The notes below the pieces were generated by a model. It worked only from the letters and a program-made list of their open reading frames with translations. It searched no databases and was not told the DNA's origin. Shown one piece after another: positions 23,862 to 33,222 of a stretch of DNA of 36,317 bases. Every line of letters starts with the position of its first letter. The first letter of the stretch is position 1. Origin of the DNA: Sulfurovum sp. (GTDB taxonomy: Bacteria; Campylobacterota; Campylobacteria; Campylobacterales; Sulfurovaceae). A program made the translations under genes and the position numbers. Location: the NCBI GenBank assembly GCA_027068485.1, contig JAMOSB010000005.1, positions 1 through 36,317 on the forward strand, given 5' to 3'.

Positions 23862-26800
23862 ATGAAAAAAACAACTTATCTTGGTATGGTATTGGTGATG
23901 GTGTGGATACTCACTGGGTGTATCTCCGTGACCAATGAGACAGTGGAGGGAGCAGGGACTCCTGATGTGACAGAGTGTTCGATCTTGGATGGAGTGCTTG
24001 ATGGCAAGGAGTTTGTCCCTCGGACGACTCTAGTAGGGCATGGCGATAGCAATCGTACCGACCCTGATATCTTCTATATCGGCTGGGCAGAACTCAACGA
24101 CCGTATCGACCTTCGCTCTCCTGAGAAGGGCTATAGTGATAGTGGGTTTGAGGATAAGCTCTTTGTCTCTCGCAAAGAGAGCAATGGGAGCTACACCACA
24201 TGGCAGATTTATCCTAAGCTCGATGAGTCGTGTAAAGACCTAGAGAAGGTACGCATCCAGAGCTTCGATGTGGCACCTGATGGGAAGAGCCTCTACCTCT
24301 CGATGAGTCGTGCGGTCTATGCGAGTAGCGATACCAACCACACGACCAACCTCAACCCTGAGGGGAATCTTGCGATCTATAAGCTCGATATCGCAGACCA
24401 AAAGCTCACCCCCATCAGTCATGATAGTAGTGTGAGCTATAGCTACCCTACTTATATAGGGGAGGATAACGCCACAGGGCATGAGATGCTTCTTATCTCC
24501 AAGACCGTTACCAAGAGTGAGATTCCCCTCAACTACAAGCACGATCCACTTCTGCGTGATGAGTATGATCGTGCTCCTGCCCCCCTCATCCATACACTCG
24601 ATACCGTCACGGGGAGCGTGACACGGATAGGGTTTAACAACTCTCATCAGACTGAAGCGACGGTAATCAACCGTGAGAGTGATACCCCCTTGGTGGTCTT
24701 CACACAGTGGGAGCATCAAGCCACGGTCAACCGTTTCTCTCTCTGGAAGATGCAGATTGATGGGAGTGATAGCTTTATGTTCTATGGAGAGGAGGCAAAC
24801 AGCAAAGATAGCGAGGAGAACCTCTACCAAGCACGCCAAATCATGAGTGGAGTCTACAAGGATTATATTTTGATGGGGCAATCTGCACGCACGGGCAATA
24901 CGGGCAATTTCATCGCTGAGGGGGATATCGTCATGACCAAACGAGACAATCTCGACTTGCGAAGTGATAAGATCTACCTCTCACGCTTGGTCGATGACCA
25001 CGGGATTGAGAAGTCTATCGCCCGTACCCCTGATCACTACAATGATCAGAGCTTTGTCTACGCCTACCGACCCAGTACCGAAGAGAGCTACGGTATCTAT
25101 GTCAAAGAGTACCCTACAGACCCCGCCAATCCTACCGATGAGGGGGCAGGGGAGTTGGTCTTTGCACATAGTAGCTACCATATGATGCAACCTCGAAGCT
25201 TCTACCCACCCAAGAGCAAACGCGTCGCACCAGGGCTGAGTGATGTGAGTGAAAACCGCTTCTCCTTCACCAATACCCACCTCAATGGTAAGTCGGGTTT
25301 CTTGGTCAATACTTTGAAGTTTTCGGATAATGGGGAGCAACATCAGCTAGATGGTATCGACACCGATGAGATACGGATGCAGTTCCAAGTCCCCTCTCAT
25401 CACTTCTCAGACTCCTATGCCATTGGGATGGAGCATAGCCCTGAGTTGAGTATCCCCTCTAGTGACTTTATCAAGCCTGAGAGTGATGGATCGATGGGGA
25501 TTATCCTCAAAGAGGGACTCTATATCTGGAAGCTCCATAAGCGGTTTGTCCATCGTGATGGAAGTGGACAGGAGGGGGATCTCTGGATCCCGATACGCTC
25601 CGAGCGTCAAGAGGTGAGCTTCGTCCCCAACCGTGTCAATGCGTGTAACCAGTGTCACCAAGACCGAAGCCAAGACAACCTTGACAAGTATGCCAACTAC
25701 CACTCTATTGCTGAGAAGAAGATGCAGGGGGATTTGAGTGATATGTTGCAAACAGACAAAGATATCTCTGAGTATAATGCCACTAAGCGTATCCCCGATT
25801 TCCATAAAGATATCGCCCCACTCTTTACCAAAGCGGGACTCAATGGTGGGAAGTCGTGTGTGGCGTGTCATAATGAGACCGATAAGCTCAACCTTGCTAA
25901 CCCTACAGGGATCACCCCACGCAATATGCTCTACCGTACCCTCGTCTTGGGAGCTCATCTCATCGAGGGGACAACCACTACCCTGCCTTATCTCTATGAC
26001 GATATTAACCCGATGATGATGGATAATGACTTCCACCCCGCACCCTTCTTGTGGTCACTCCTGCTCAATGATGACCTCACTGTAGCACCTGATAGTAACC
26101 ACTCCAATGAGGGACGACGAAACCTTGAGCGAGGAGGGGATTATGGTGCGAAGTTTAGTCAGAGTGTGCGTGATGAGATTGGGCGTATCAATGACCTCTA
26201 TGACCACAGCCAACACTTCTCACTCGAAGATACCCAAAAGCTCATTGAGTTTGGGAGCAACCGTCTAGCAGTGGGGTTGTCTGATCGAATGAGTTTTGTG
26301 AGTGATACACTCAGTACCCAGACCCCACAAGCCCAAAAAGCCTACCAAGCACTCGTACGCAACTGCTACAGCTGTCACAACACCCATACGACAGGAGGGG
26401 TGAGAGATGCGAATTTTGCAGATATTCAGCCCAAGCAGAAGCGGTATAGTGAAGCCTCCTATCTACGAGACGCTATCATGCGGTTTTCAGTACATCGACA
26501 CCTTGCCAACAAAGGGGATACCCAATACTCCCAATACCTCTGGCAGAGTAATCTCACATACTCAATGAGTAAGACACTTGATTCTGCACTCTATCGTGTT
26601 AACTTCAATGACCCTGAGAACTCAGAACTACTTGTCTATGCACGAGGCTACAAAAAAGAGTCAAACGGTACCCAGACCCCACTCAATGAGACCATCAAAG
26701 CCCATGCGGGGTACCTGAGTGAGGGGGATAAGGACTACACCGCACTAGAGAACTGGATCAAAGGGGTCACCATGAGCAATCAACCCCCCGTACTCCATCA

Positions 26801-27971
26801 GCCTACCAATCCTATCGTTATCAAGGAGTATGATGCCCCTGCATTTATTGGAGAGAGTCTTACTTGGAGTGATGGAGATGATGAACTCTCACAACTCTTC
26901 CTCTCGGGTGTCAATAGCACAGAGCATACCTTCAATGACTCGATGCTCTCCCTAGAGTATCAGAGCCTCGTAGAGGCGAAGCTCAAAGCCTACGCGATAC
27001 TCGGTGATAGAGGTGATCACAACTTTACCTTTACGCTGAGTGATGGACTCGACTCAGGGGTGATCCATAAGATTCCTGTGACGATCACCACAGACTACCA
27101 TGTCCCCGCTCCTACCGCACAACTGCCCAAATCCTACCTCTTCTTTACCGATAGAGCGACAGGGATGCTCAAGAAACTCGATAGTAATGGTACAGAGATT
27201 GAGATCGGGTTGATTGATGGCTTTAGTGAGGAGTGGACGACCGTCTACCGTAGAGCGGAGAAGGGGTGGCTCTACTTTGTCAATCAGGCAGAGCAGAAGA
27301 TCTATGTCGTTGATGAGCGAGATGCCAAAGTACTCTTTGATATCACCATCGACAATAGCCCTAACCAAGTTGGAGCCTCCCATACACAGACACTCTACCT
27401 TATCTGGTGGCGTGATGCTGAGGGGCAGGTGGGTGATGCCAACTACACCGCAGGGGGACTAGAGGGACTCTTGGAGTCGAAGCTTAGTGATAAGCAGGAG
27501 GTCAATGGAGACTTCTATGTGGGGCTTGGTAGTGGGGAGTCTACAGAGCGTACCGTTGTCCCTGAGTGGCGTACCAAGCTTCATGATGGAGGCAACACGC
27601 TTGATGTCTATGTCTGGCGACGGGCGACCTTTATGACTAAACTGGTCAATAGTGGGGTTGATCGGATGAATGTCCTCAACCTTGTCACAGGAAAGCCTAA
27701 GTTTCTTACAGACTTTAGCTTCCCTGCGAAGTCTGTCGATGGGGTGGACTATGATGCAGCGACCTATGCCAATGTCCGTGCGATCGTCGTAGCAAAAGAT
27801 GGGGCGTTTTATGGGTTCAATAAAGACCTCAATCAAGACCCTGAAGCGTTCAACTTTGACCCCCTCACCAAGATACAGAAAAAGGTAACAATCCCTGCGT
27901 GGATTCAGGCCTATATAGAACACTATACAGACTATGCGACACCATTTTTTGTCATAGAGTCTAAACATTAA
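23862..27971 (+). CDS. Large tri-haem c-type lipoprotein, HzsA-related type
   Basis: 1369 residues. The lipoprotein signal has lipobox LTGC with Cys20. Residues ~50-450 carry propeller-like repeats (FDVAPDGKSLYLSMS, ending around YHMMQPRSFYPPK), resembling the hydrazine-synthase-alpha-like (HzsA-related) group. Three haem-attachment motifs follow: CNQCH (595-599), CVACH (666-670) and CYSCH (835-839). After about residue 970 comes an Ig/cadherin-like stretch (PPVLHQPTNP...FTFTLSDGLDSG) and then a second propeller-like C-terminal region. No hydrazine-synthase partner genes are present, so true hydrazine synthesis is not suggested. An electron-transfer or oxidoreductase role at the cell surface is more likely. 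The beta-barrel gene follows 11 bases later. The family call is from memory; the haem motifs and lipobox are directly visible. Confidence 0.75.
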   Translation: MKKTTYLGMVLVMVWILTGCISVTNETVEGAGTPDVTECSILDGVLDGKEFVPRTTLVGHGDSNRTDPDIFYIGWAELNDRIDLRSPEKGYSDSGFEDKLFVSRKESNGSYTTWQIYPKLDESCKDLEKVRIQSFDVAPDGKSLYLSMSRAVYASSDTNHTTNLNPEGNLAIYKLDIADQKLTPISHDSSVSYSYPTYIGEDNATGHEMLLISKTVTKSEIPLNYKHDPLLRDEYDRAPAPLIHTLDTVTGSVTRIGFNNSHQTEATVINRESDTPLVVFTQWEHQATVNRFSLWKMQIDGSDSFMFYGEEANSKDSEENLYQARQIMSGVYKDYILMGQSARTGNTGNFIAEGDIVMTKRDNLDLRSDKIYLSRLVDDHGIEKSIARTPDHYNDQSFVYAYRPSTEESYGIYVKEYPTDPANPTDEGAGELVFAHSSYHMMQPRSFYPPKSKRVAPGLSDVSENRFSFTNTHLNGKSGFLVNTLKFSDNGEQHQLDGIDTDEIRMQFQVPSHHFSDSYAIGMEHSPELSIPSSDFIKPESDGSMGIILKEGLYIWKLHKRFVHRDGSGQEGDLWIPIRSERQEVSFVPNRVNACNQCHQDRSQDNLDKYANYHSIAEKKMQGDLSDMLQTDKDISEYNATKRIPDFHKDIAPLFTKAGLNGGKSCVACHNETDKLNLANPTGITPRNMLYRTLVLGAHLIEGTTTTLPYLYDDINPMMMDNDFHPAPFLWSLLLNDDLTVAPDSNHSNEGRRNLERGGDYGAKFSQSVRDEIGRINDLYDHSQHFSLEDTQKLIEFGSNRLAVGLSDRMSFVSDTLSTQTPQAQKAYQALVRNCYSCHNTHTTGGVRDANFADIQPKQKRYSEASYLRDAIMRFSVHRHLANKGDTQYSQYLWQSNLTYSMSKTLDSALYRVNFNDPENSELLVYARGYKKESNGTQTPLNETIKAHAGYLSEGDKDYTALENWIKGVTMSNQPPVLHQPTNPIVIKEYDAPAFIGESLTWSDGDDELSQLFLSGVNSTEHTFNDSMLSLEYQSLVEAKLKAYAILGDRGDHNFTFTLSDGLDSGVIHKIPVTITTDYHVPAPTAQLPKSYLFFTDRATGMLKKLDSNGTEIEIGLIDGFSEEWTTVYRRAEKGWLYFVNQAEQKIYVVDERDAKVLFDITIDNSPNQVGASHTQTLYLIWWRDAEGQVGDANYTAGGLEGLLESKLSDKQEVNGDFYVGLGSGESTERTVVPEWRTKLHDGGNTLDVYVWRRATFMTKLVNSGVDRMNVLNLVTGKPKFLTDFSFPAKSVDGVDYDAATYANVRAIVVAKDGAFYGFNKDLNQDPEAFNFDPLTKIQKKVTIPAWIQAYIEHYTDYATPFFVIESKH

Positions 27972-27982
27972 GGAGAAGAGAG

Positions 27983-28720
27983 ATGAAAACCGTATCAACC
28001 ACTATCATAACAGCACTGCTCTGTAGCACACTACTACACGCAGAGGGTAAAGGGGTCGTCGAGACCGAGATCTCACCCGTCGAGATTCCTGTAGCCCAAC
28101 GCCCCCTCTATGACTATATGGGACTCAAAGCGGGGACTTTGGGCGTGGGGATTGAGTATGCGATGCCCCTCAACCGCAACTTCTTTGTACGCTTCAACCT
28201 CAATGGATTGAAACTCGATACCGATAAGACCAAAGAGCAGATTAATTACGCTGTGGAGTTAGGCCTACTCAGTGCGGGGGTACTTATCGACTACTACCCA
28301 ATGGATACAGGAAGCTTTCGTCTGAGTGCGGGTGCCTACTACAACGGCAACACCCTCGATGCGAGTGCCTCCCCTGATGCTACGGTCAACTACGATGTAG
28401 GAGGGAGTATCTATACGGGAGCTCAGATTGGTCAGCTTGATGGATCGGTGGAGTTTCCTGCGTTGGCTCCCTATATCGGGATAGGCTATGGTGGGGGTGA
28501 GAGTCACAAAGGGTGGGGCTTCTCTATCGATATAGGGGTACTCTATCACACCAGCTCCGATGTCGAACTCAAAGTGAGCAGTCCACTCGCCACACTCGAT
28601 CCTGCTGCGTTTTCGCAGCTAGAGCGTGATATCGAGCAAGAACGCCAAGAGACCGAAGATGATCTGGAGGATTTTCCTTTCTATCCTGTGGTGATGCTTG
28701 GTGTCACCTACACCTTTTAG
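27983..28720 (+). CDS. Outer-membrane beta-barrel protein
   Basis: 245 residues. A signal peptide (MKTVSTTIITALLCSTLLHA) is followed by alternating amphipathic strands (GTLGVGIEYAMPL, FFVRFNLNGLKL, SFRLSAGAYYNG, WGFSIDIGVLYHTS) and a C-terminal strand ending in Phe (VVMLGVTYTF), the usual outer-membrane assembly signal. An acidic coiled segment (LERDIEQERQETEDDLEDF) sits before the last strand, probably in an extracellular loop or periplasmic turn. It lies 11 bases after the tri-haem lipoprotein gene with its own ribosome site (AAGGAG), so the two are probably co-expressed. Function unknown. Confidence 0.8.
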   Translation: MKTVSTTIITALLCSTLLHAEGKGVVETEISPVEIPVAQRPLYDYMGLKAGTLGVGIEYAMPLNRNFFVRFNLNGLKLDTDKTKEQINYAVELGLLSAGVLIDYYPMDTGSFRLSAGAYYNGNTLDASASPDATVNYDVGGSIYTGAQIGQLDGSVEFPALAPYIGIGYGGGESHKGWGFSIDIGVLYHTSSDVELKVSSPLATLDPAAFSQLERDIEQERQETEDDLEDFPFYPVVMLGVTYTF

Positions 28721-28729
28721 AGGGCTGTG

Positions 28730-29287
28730 ATGATTGTTGGATTAGAGGGGGTGGTGGAGCGTAGAGAGCCTACCTTTATACACCTCAATGTCAATGGCGT
28801 ATGCTATGAGGTACAGGTCTCTATCAACACCTCCAATGCCATCGAGCAGGGGCGTGTAAAGCTTCAGATTACACAGATTATTCGAGAGGATGCCCATCTA
28901 CTCTTTGGGTTTATCACGACAGATGAGAAGAAGCTCTTTGATACAGTACTCAAGATCAATGGGGTTGGTCCAAAGGTAGGGTTGGCAATCTGCTCTACCT
29001 TCACCCCCGAGACCTTTGCCAAGGTCATCGCCTCCAAAGATGTCAGTATGCTCAAACGCGTTCCAGGGATAGGTCCTAAGGCAGCTAGCCGTATCTTCGT
29101 AGAGTTGGCAGACTTTATTGTCGATAGTCAGCAGGAGAATCCAAGTGTGGGTGCGATGGGTGAAGCGGTGATGGCACTAGAGAGCCTAGGCTTCAAAAAA
29201 GATGCTATCCAAAAAGCCCTCTTGGGGGCGAGTGGTGACACCGCTACTTTAGTCAAAATGGGGCTTAAAAAGCTTCAGAGATTGTAG
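28730..29287 (+). CDS. ruvA: Holliday junction branch-migration protein RuvA
   Basis: DNA-binding subunit of the RuvAB motor. The protein has 185 residues: an N-terminal OB fold ([13 protein letters not shown]...), two helix-hairpin-helix motifs INGVGPKVG (76-84) and VPGIGPKAA (111-119), and a C-terminal RuvB-contact domain ([19 protein letters not shown]). A GTG at 28727 would add one residue; ATG 28730 has better spacing from GAGGG. It follows the beta-barrel gene by nine bases. In Campylobacter, ruvA lies near ddl and murF, and murF is 4.5 kb downstream here. Confidence 0.95.
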   Translation: MIVGLEGVVERREPTFIHLNVNGVCYEVQVSINTSNAIEQGRVKLQITQIIREDAHLLFGFITTDEKKLFDTVLKINGVGPKVGLAICSTFTPETFAKVIASKDVSMLKRVPGIGPKAASRIFVELADFIVDSQQENPSVGAMGEAVMALESLGFKKDAIQKALLGASGDTATLVKMGLKKLQRL

Positions 29288-29313
29288 AGAGTCGATCCCT
29301 TAAGGGTGAGTTG

Positions 29314-30006
29314 TCACCTCTTGTGTGGGCTAAGAATGCGTCGTGCAAGGACAAATCGCTCTGCGTAGCTCCCTGACTCTAGGGGGGAGATGATAATCCC
29401 CTTTTGCTTGGATGCTGCGTGGATAAAGGTGCCATCACCAAGGTAGATACCGACATGGGTGATGGGGATATGACGACTCTTATCGGTTAGAAAGAAGAGA
29501 AGGTCACCCTTTTTGAGTGCGGTGCGAGAGACGCTAGTCCCTTGTTTTGATTGAGCCAAGGCGGTACGGGGGAGGGGGATATGGTGCTGTTTGTAGAGGT
29601 ACTGTACATACCCTGAGCAGTCGAAGCCCTCTGGGGAGGTACCACCCCACACATAGCGTCCCCCTTGAAACGCTTTGGCATCGGTGAGGAGTTGTTGTTG
29701 CTCCTTGGGGGAGAGCCGATAGGCTTTGCCTTGTTTGCGGGCATTGGCTTGTGCTTGGGATATCCGCTTGGCTCTTTGGCGTGCGAGGGAGGCTCTGCGT
29801 GCGAGATTTGCTTCCTTGTGTAGGGCATCGTAGATCGCTTGGTAGGAGTACTCGGTGGGATGCTGTAGGATAGCACGGTTTTGGGTGGGGGTGAGGTGCT
29901 TTTGGGTGAGGATAGTACCTGACTTATCACTCATAACAAAGAGATTACCCCAGAGTCCTACCGACACGCCTACGCTTAGCACTCCCACGATCCCTACACT
30001 TCTCAT
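29314..30006 (-). CDS. NlpC/P60 peptidoglycan endopeptidase
   Basis: A secreted cell-wall hydrolase of 230 residues that cuts within stem peptides. An N-terminal hydrophobic signal/anchor is followed by a basic helical linker (residues ~60-100, rich in Arg/Gln/Ala) and the NlpC/P60 domain with catalytic Cys130 (GFDCSGYVQYLY), His184 (THVGIYLGDG) and the third polar residue His196 (FIHAAS). Convergent with ruvA and divergent from the flavoprotein gene. Whether it stays anchored or is released is unclear, as no strong cleavage site is visible. Confidence 0.9.
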   Translation of the reverse strand: MRSVGIVGVLSVGVSVGLWGNLFVMSDKSGTILTQKHLTPTQNRAILQHPTEYSYQAIYDALHKEANLARRASLARQRAKRISQAQANARKQGKAYRLSPKEQQQLLTDAKAFQGGRYVWGGTSPEGFDCSGYVQYLYKQHHIPLPRTALAQSKQGTSVSRTALKKGDLLFFLTDKSRHIPITHVGIYLGDGTFIHAASKQKGIIISPLESGSYAERFVLARRILSPHKR

Positions 30007-30037
30007 CTTCTTCCCTTACTTCATATTTTTTACTATT

Positions 30038-30080
30038 ATTATAGCAGATATTTTCCAACACCATTTTAATCTGCTATAAT
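30038..30080. promoter_or_regulatory. Divergent promoters within a 12-bp perfect inverted repeat
   Basis: Arms ATTATAGCAGAT (30038-30049) and ATCTGCTATAAT (30069-30080) are perfect reverse complements separated by 19 bases. Each arm contains an extended -10 (TGCTATAAT): the right arm faces the flavoprotein gene and the left arm faces the NlpC/P60 gene. The symmetry could be a shared operator or simply two copies of the same strong -10. Confidence 0.7.
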
Positions 30081-30087
30081 GCCACCT

Positions 30088-31236
30088 ATGAAACATGAAA
30101 TCCTTATCATCGGAGGAGGGGCGAGTGCCTTGATGCTTGCCTCTCTACTACCCCCAAACTCTGCGACCCTTATCGAGTCCAATCCCACCCTTGGTGCCAA
30201 GATGCTACTCTCCGGGGGTGGCAAGTGCAATATCACCAATGCGGTGATGGAGAGTGCCTTTTTTCAAGGGGATGCCCCCTTTATCGATAGTGTCTTAGAG
30301 CAGTTTACCCCTGAGCATCTCTTGGCATGGTTGGCTACTCATTATCTCACCCCTGTCATACGCAATGCCACACAGTACTTTTGTAAGCAGAGTGCCAAGG
30401 AGATCGTCTCCATTCTCAGTCGTGAGGCGAGACGACAACGGATCTGTTTGGGGGAGTCTGTATGTTCTGTCGTAGCGATAGCGGAGGGGTTTGAGGTGGT
30501 AACCACAAAGCAGAGACTACGCGTCAAGCAGGTGGTGGTCGCGTCGGGTGGATTGAGCTTCCCCAAGATAGGGGCGAGTGGTATCGGCTACACTATCGCC
30601 CAATCTTTTGGACATACCCCACCCAAGACCACCCCCGCACTCGTGGGCTTGACCGTACAGCCTGAGCAGTTTTTTTTCAAAGAGCTCTCTGGTACTTCGA
30701 CCGATGTGGTGATCCGTGTCGGGGAGCAGGAGGCGAGCGGGGCGTTGCTCTTTACCCATAAGGGGTTGAGTGGTCCTGCGGTGCTTGATGCCTCACTCTA
30801 CTGGGAGAAGGGTACAATCTCTATCGATTTTCTCCCCACCTTTAACCTCAAAGAGGTTAAAAAATCTAAAAAACAGCTCACCACACTCCTCCCACTTCCT
30901 AAGCGTATCGCCAAGGCGTTTCTGCTACAATTTGGACTTGCTGATAAGAGTGGAGATGCGTGTAGTGCCGAAGATTTACGACGCTTGGAGAGGCTCAAAT
31001 GCTACACTTTTGCCCCTGCGGGTACCTTTGGCTACAGTAAGGCAGAGGTGACACGAGGGGGAGTACTGACCAGTGAAGTCGATCATAAGACAATGATGAG
31101 CCAAAAAGTCGCAGGAGTCTACTTCATCGGGGAGGTACTCGATGTGGCAGGTAGAGTCGGTGGATACAATTTTCAGTGGGCATTTTCGAGTGCCTATGTG
31201 TGTGCCAAGAGTTTGAAAAATAGGAAAAAAAGATGA
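30088..31236 (+). CDS. YhiN/HI0933-family FAD-dependent oxidoreductase
   Basis: 382 residues. The dinucleotide-binding loop IIGGGASALMLA is at the N-terminus, followed by the family signature GAKMLLSGGGKCNITN, the middle segment VVASGGLSFPKIGASGIGY, and the C-terminal FAD motif GEVLDVAGRVGGYNFQWAFSSA. These are typical of the BaiN/YhiN group of flavoproteins, whose substrate is generally unknown. ATG 30079 lies within the -10 box (30075-30080), so it cannot be transcribed from this promoter. ATG 30088 is at about the expected transcription start, which implies a leaderless or nearly leaderless mRNA. The stop overlaps the next gene (ATGA). Confidence 0.9.
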   Translation: MKHEILIIGGGASALMLASLLPPNSATLIESNPTLGAKMLLSGGGKCNITNAVMESAFFQGDAPFIDSVLEQFTPEHLLAWLATHYLTPVIRNATQYFCKQSAKEIVSILSREARRQRICLGESVCSVVAIAEGFEVVTTKQRLRVKQVVVASGGLSFPKIGASGIGYTIAQSFGHTPPKTTPALVGLTVQPEQFFFKELSGTSTDVVIRVGEQEASGALLFTHKGLSGPAVLDASLYWEKGTISIDFLPTFNLKEVKKSKKQLTTLLPLPKRIAKAFLLQFGLADKSGDACSAEDLRRLERLKCYTFAPAGTFGYSKAEVTRGGVLTSEVDHKTMMSQKVAGVYFIGEVLDVAGRVGGYNFQWAFSSAYVCAKSLKNRKKR

Positions 31237-32477
31237 AGATAAAACTATTAGTCACATCCGTTGTGGCTGTCGTATTGAGTGGATGTGTCGGTGGACCAGA
31301 TCTAGGAGCGTGGAAGTCAAGCCAAAAGCGTGAGTTTTTAGAGATACTCAAAGAGGATAAATATGCCTCTTTGTGTGATCAAAAAGCACTCTACACACAG
31401 TTCCAAGAGAAAGAGGATGCAGAGTTGATGTCTCAACTCTTGGTGGGGTATGCCAAAAACCTTGCCAATAGCTGTATTGATATCCGACGCTTCAAGGTCG
31501 CCCAGCAGTCACGTAAAGCCAGAGGGATTGAGAGTAACTACGAACTCTTCTTACAGCCTGTACGAGCCTCTGATATCGTTATGAAGCTCAAAGCGGGGTG
31601 GAGTATCGAACGCATACTCCAACCCTATGTCCCTAACTATGCACAGTTCTTTGCACTAATCAAGAGCTACCACGCACTCCAACAAGACCCTACAACTAAC
31701 CCCAAGACACTGCGTAAGATGCGTCTAAGTATCGAGCGTATCAAGCTGATGAAACGCGGACTAGGGGAGCAGTATGCTTTGGTCAATATCCCTGAGTTTA
31801 AGGTGCGTATCATCGAGAATAACAGCACGGTTGTGAGTATGCCTGTAGTGGTAGGAAAGCGTCATATGCAGACCCCTATCTTTAGTGCGGATCTCCAGTA
31901 TATCACCCTCAACCCTCAGTGGAGCGTCCCCAACTCAATCGCCCGTAAGGAGATCATCCCTAAGCTACTTAAAAACCCAGACTATCTCAAACGACGCAAT
32001 ATGGTGATGCGTAGTGACTACAACCTTGGCTCTCGTAAGCTCTCCCCTACGGATGTCGATCTCAAGAAGTATGCGTGGGGTAAAGGGGCGGTACCATTTA
32101 AATTTATCGAAATCCCCTCTCGACGCAATGGGTTAGGGCGTGTGAAGTTTATCTTCCCCAATCGTCACTCCGTCTATATGCACGATACCCAATCTAAGCA
32201 CCTCTTCAAGCGTCGTGTAAGAGCCTATAGTCATGGGTGTATTCGTCTAAGCAAGCCTATGGAGATGCTAAGCTATATCACACAACATTATACCCAAAAG
32301 AGTCCTAGTGAGGTCGATCGTGCGTATAAGAGTCTCAAGACAACACATATCAAGCTAACACGCAGACTCCCTGTCCATACCGCCTATCTCACTGCCTATG
32401 TGGACGATGCCAACGCGGTACACCTCTTTGATGATATCTACGGATTTGACAAAGTGCAGAAACTTACCTTTAGATAG
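31233..32477 (+). CDS. L,D-transpeptidase (YkuD/YcbB-like) lipoprotein
   Basis: 414 residues. Makes or trims 3-3 cross-links, or attaches proteins to peptidoglycan, in the periplasm. The lipobox is LSGC with Cys18. A helical N-terminal region (30-180) precedes the YkuD domain, with FKVRIIENNSTVVSMPVVVG, the YcbB-like LNPQWSVPNSIARKEIIP, and the catalytic motif YSHGCIRLSKP (His334, Cys336). It overlaps the flavoprotein gene by four bases and precedes the hydrolase gene by ten, so these plus-strand genes probably form one transcript through 35471. Confidence 0.9.
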   Translation: MKIKLLVTSVVAVVLSGCVGGPDLGAWKSSQKREFLEILKEDKYASLCDQKALYTQFQEKEDAELMSQLLVGYAKNLANSCIDIRRFKVAQQSRKARGIESNYELFLQPVRASDIVMKLKAGWSIERILQPYVPNYAQFFALIKSYHALQQDPTTNPKTLRKMRLSIERIKLMKRGLGEQYALVNIPEFKVRIIENNSTVVSMPVVVGKRHMQTPIFSADLQYITLNPQWSVPNSIARKEIIPKLLKNPDYLKRRNMVMRSDYNLGSRKLSPTDVDLKKYAWGKGAVPFKFIEIPSRRNGLGRVKFIFPNRHSVYMHDTQSKHLFKRRVRAYSHGCIRLSKPMEMLSYITQHYTQKSPSEVDRAYKSLKTTHIKLTRRLPVHTAYLTAYVDDANAVHLFDDIYGFDKVQKLTFR

Positions 32478-32487
32478 TTGGTTCGAT

Positions 32488-33222
32488 ATGGCATCAAAAG
32501 AGATACGCTACGCCAAAGAGCGGTTCCAACTCTCCTATGAGTTGGTCAACCCCGATCAGAAAGAGGCGATCGTGATCCTCCATGGATGGGGGAGCAATAA
32601 AGCGATCATGAAGCAGGCTTTTGGCAAGGTACTGCCTACCTATACCCATATCTACCTCGATATGCCAGGGTTTGGCAAGAGTTCTAACCCCCTTATCCTC
32701 GACACCTCTGCCTATGCAGAGATTGTGGCACTCTTTTTGGAGGCTATCGGTAGGAAGCCTACGATTGCGATGGGACACTCCTTTGGGGGGAAGGTGGCGA
32801 CACTCTTGGCTACCCCGTGTCTTGTTCTCCTCTCTTCTGCGGGAGTTATCACCCAAAAACCGTGGTCTGTCAAGGTCAAAATCGCCACCTTCAAACTCCT
32901 CAAACCACTGGGTATGAAGCGGATACGCGAACTCTTCGTATCACCTGATGCCCAAGGGATGAGTCATGAGATGTATGAGACTTTCAAGTGTGTCGTTGAT
33001 GAGGATTTTGAGGCGGAGTTTGCCCAATCACGCTCTAAAGCGTTGTGCTTTTGGGGCAGAGAGGATACTGCAACTCCACTCTATACAGGGGAGAAGATCG
33101 CGACGCTGATTGAGGATTCTCACTTCTATCCACTTGAGGGGGATCACTACTTCTTTTTGAAGCATTACGAGATGATCGCCCAAGAGATTACTACACACTG
33201 TAAAGGTCACCACACATGTTAA
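32488..33222 (+). CDS. Alpha/beta hydrolase
   Basis: 244 residues from ATG 32488. The frame extends to 32398 inside the transpeptidase gene, but homology-like sequence begins at MASKEIRYAKERF. Oxyanion motif VILHGWGSN, the nucleophile elbow GHSFGG (Ser98), Asp183 (GREDTATPL) and His210 (EGDHYFF) give a plausible Ser-Asp-His triad. The substrate is unknown. An equivalent hydrolase gene precedes murF in Campylobacter jejuni as I recall, so a link to wall precursor metabolism is possible. No good ribosome site is seen, so coupling to the upstream gene is likely. Its end overlaps murF by seven bases. Confidence 0.88.
   Translation: MASKEIRYAKERFQLSYELVNPDQKEAIVILHGWGSNKAIMKQAFGKVLPTYTHIYLDMPGFGKSSNPLILDTSAYAEIVALFLEAIGRKPTIAMGHSFGGKVATLLATPCLVLLSSAGVITQKPWSVKVKIATFKLLKPLGMKRIRELFVSPDAQGMSHEMYETFKCVVDEDFEAEFAQSRSKALCFWGREDTATPLYTGEKIATLIEDSHFYPLEGDHYFFLKHYEMIAQEITTHCKGHHTC

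Noticed and set aside
24240-24881. Long minus-strand frames opposite the tri-haem gene (also 25407-26036 and 27459-27998)
   Set aside because: They are antisense shadows of a well-supported gene, lack plausible motifs, and match the codon bias of the plus strand.
23862-27971. Genuine hydrazine synthase (anammox) subunit
   Set aside because: Only a resemblance of the propeller/haem part is seen. No beta/gamma partners or anammox genes are nearby, and the rest points to Campylobacterota.
29290-29316. CCCTTAAGGG palindrome as a terminator between ruvA and the NlpC/P60 gene
   Set aside because: No loop of usable size and no T run.
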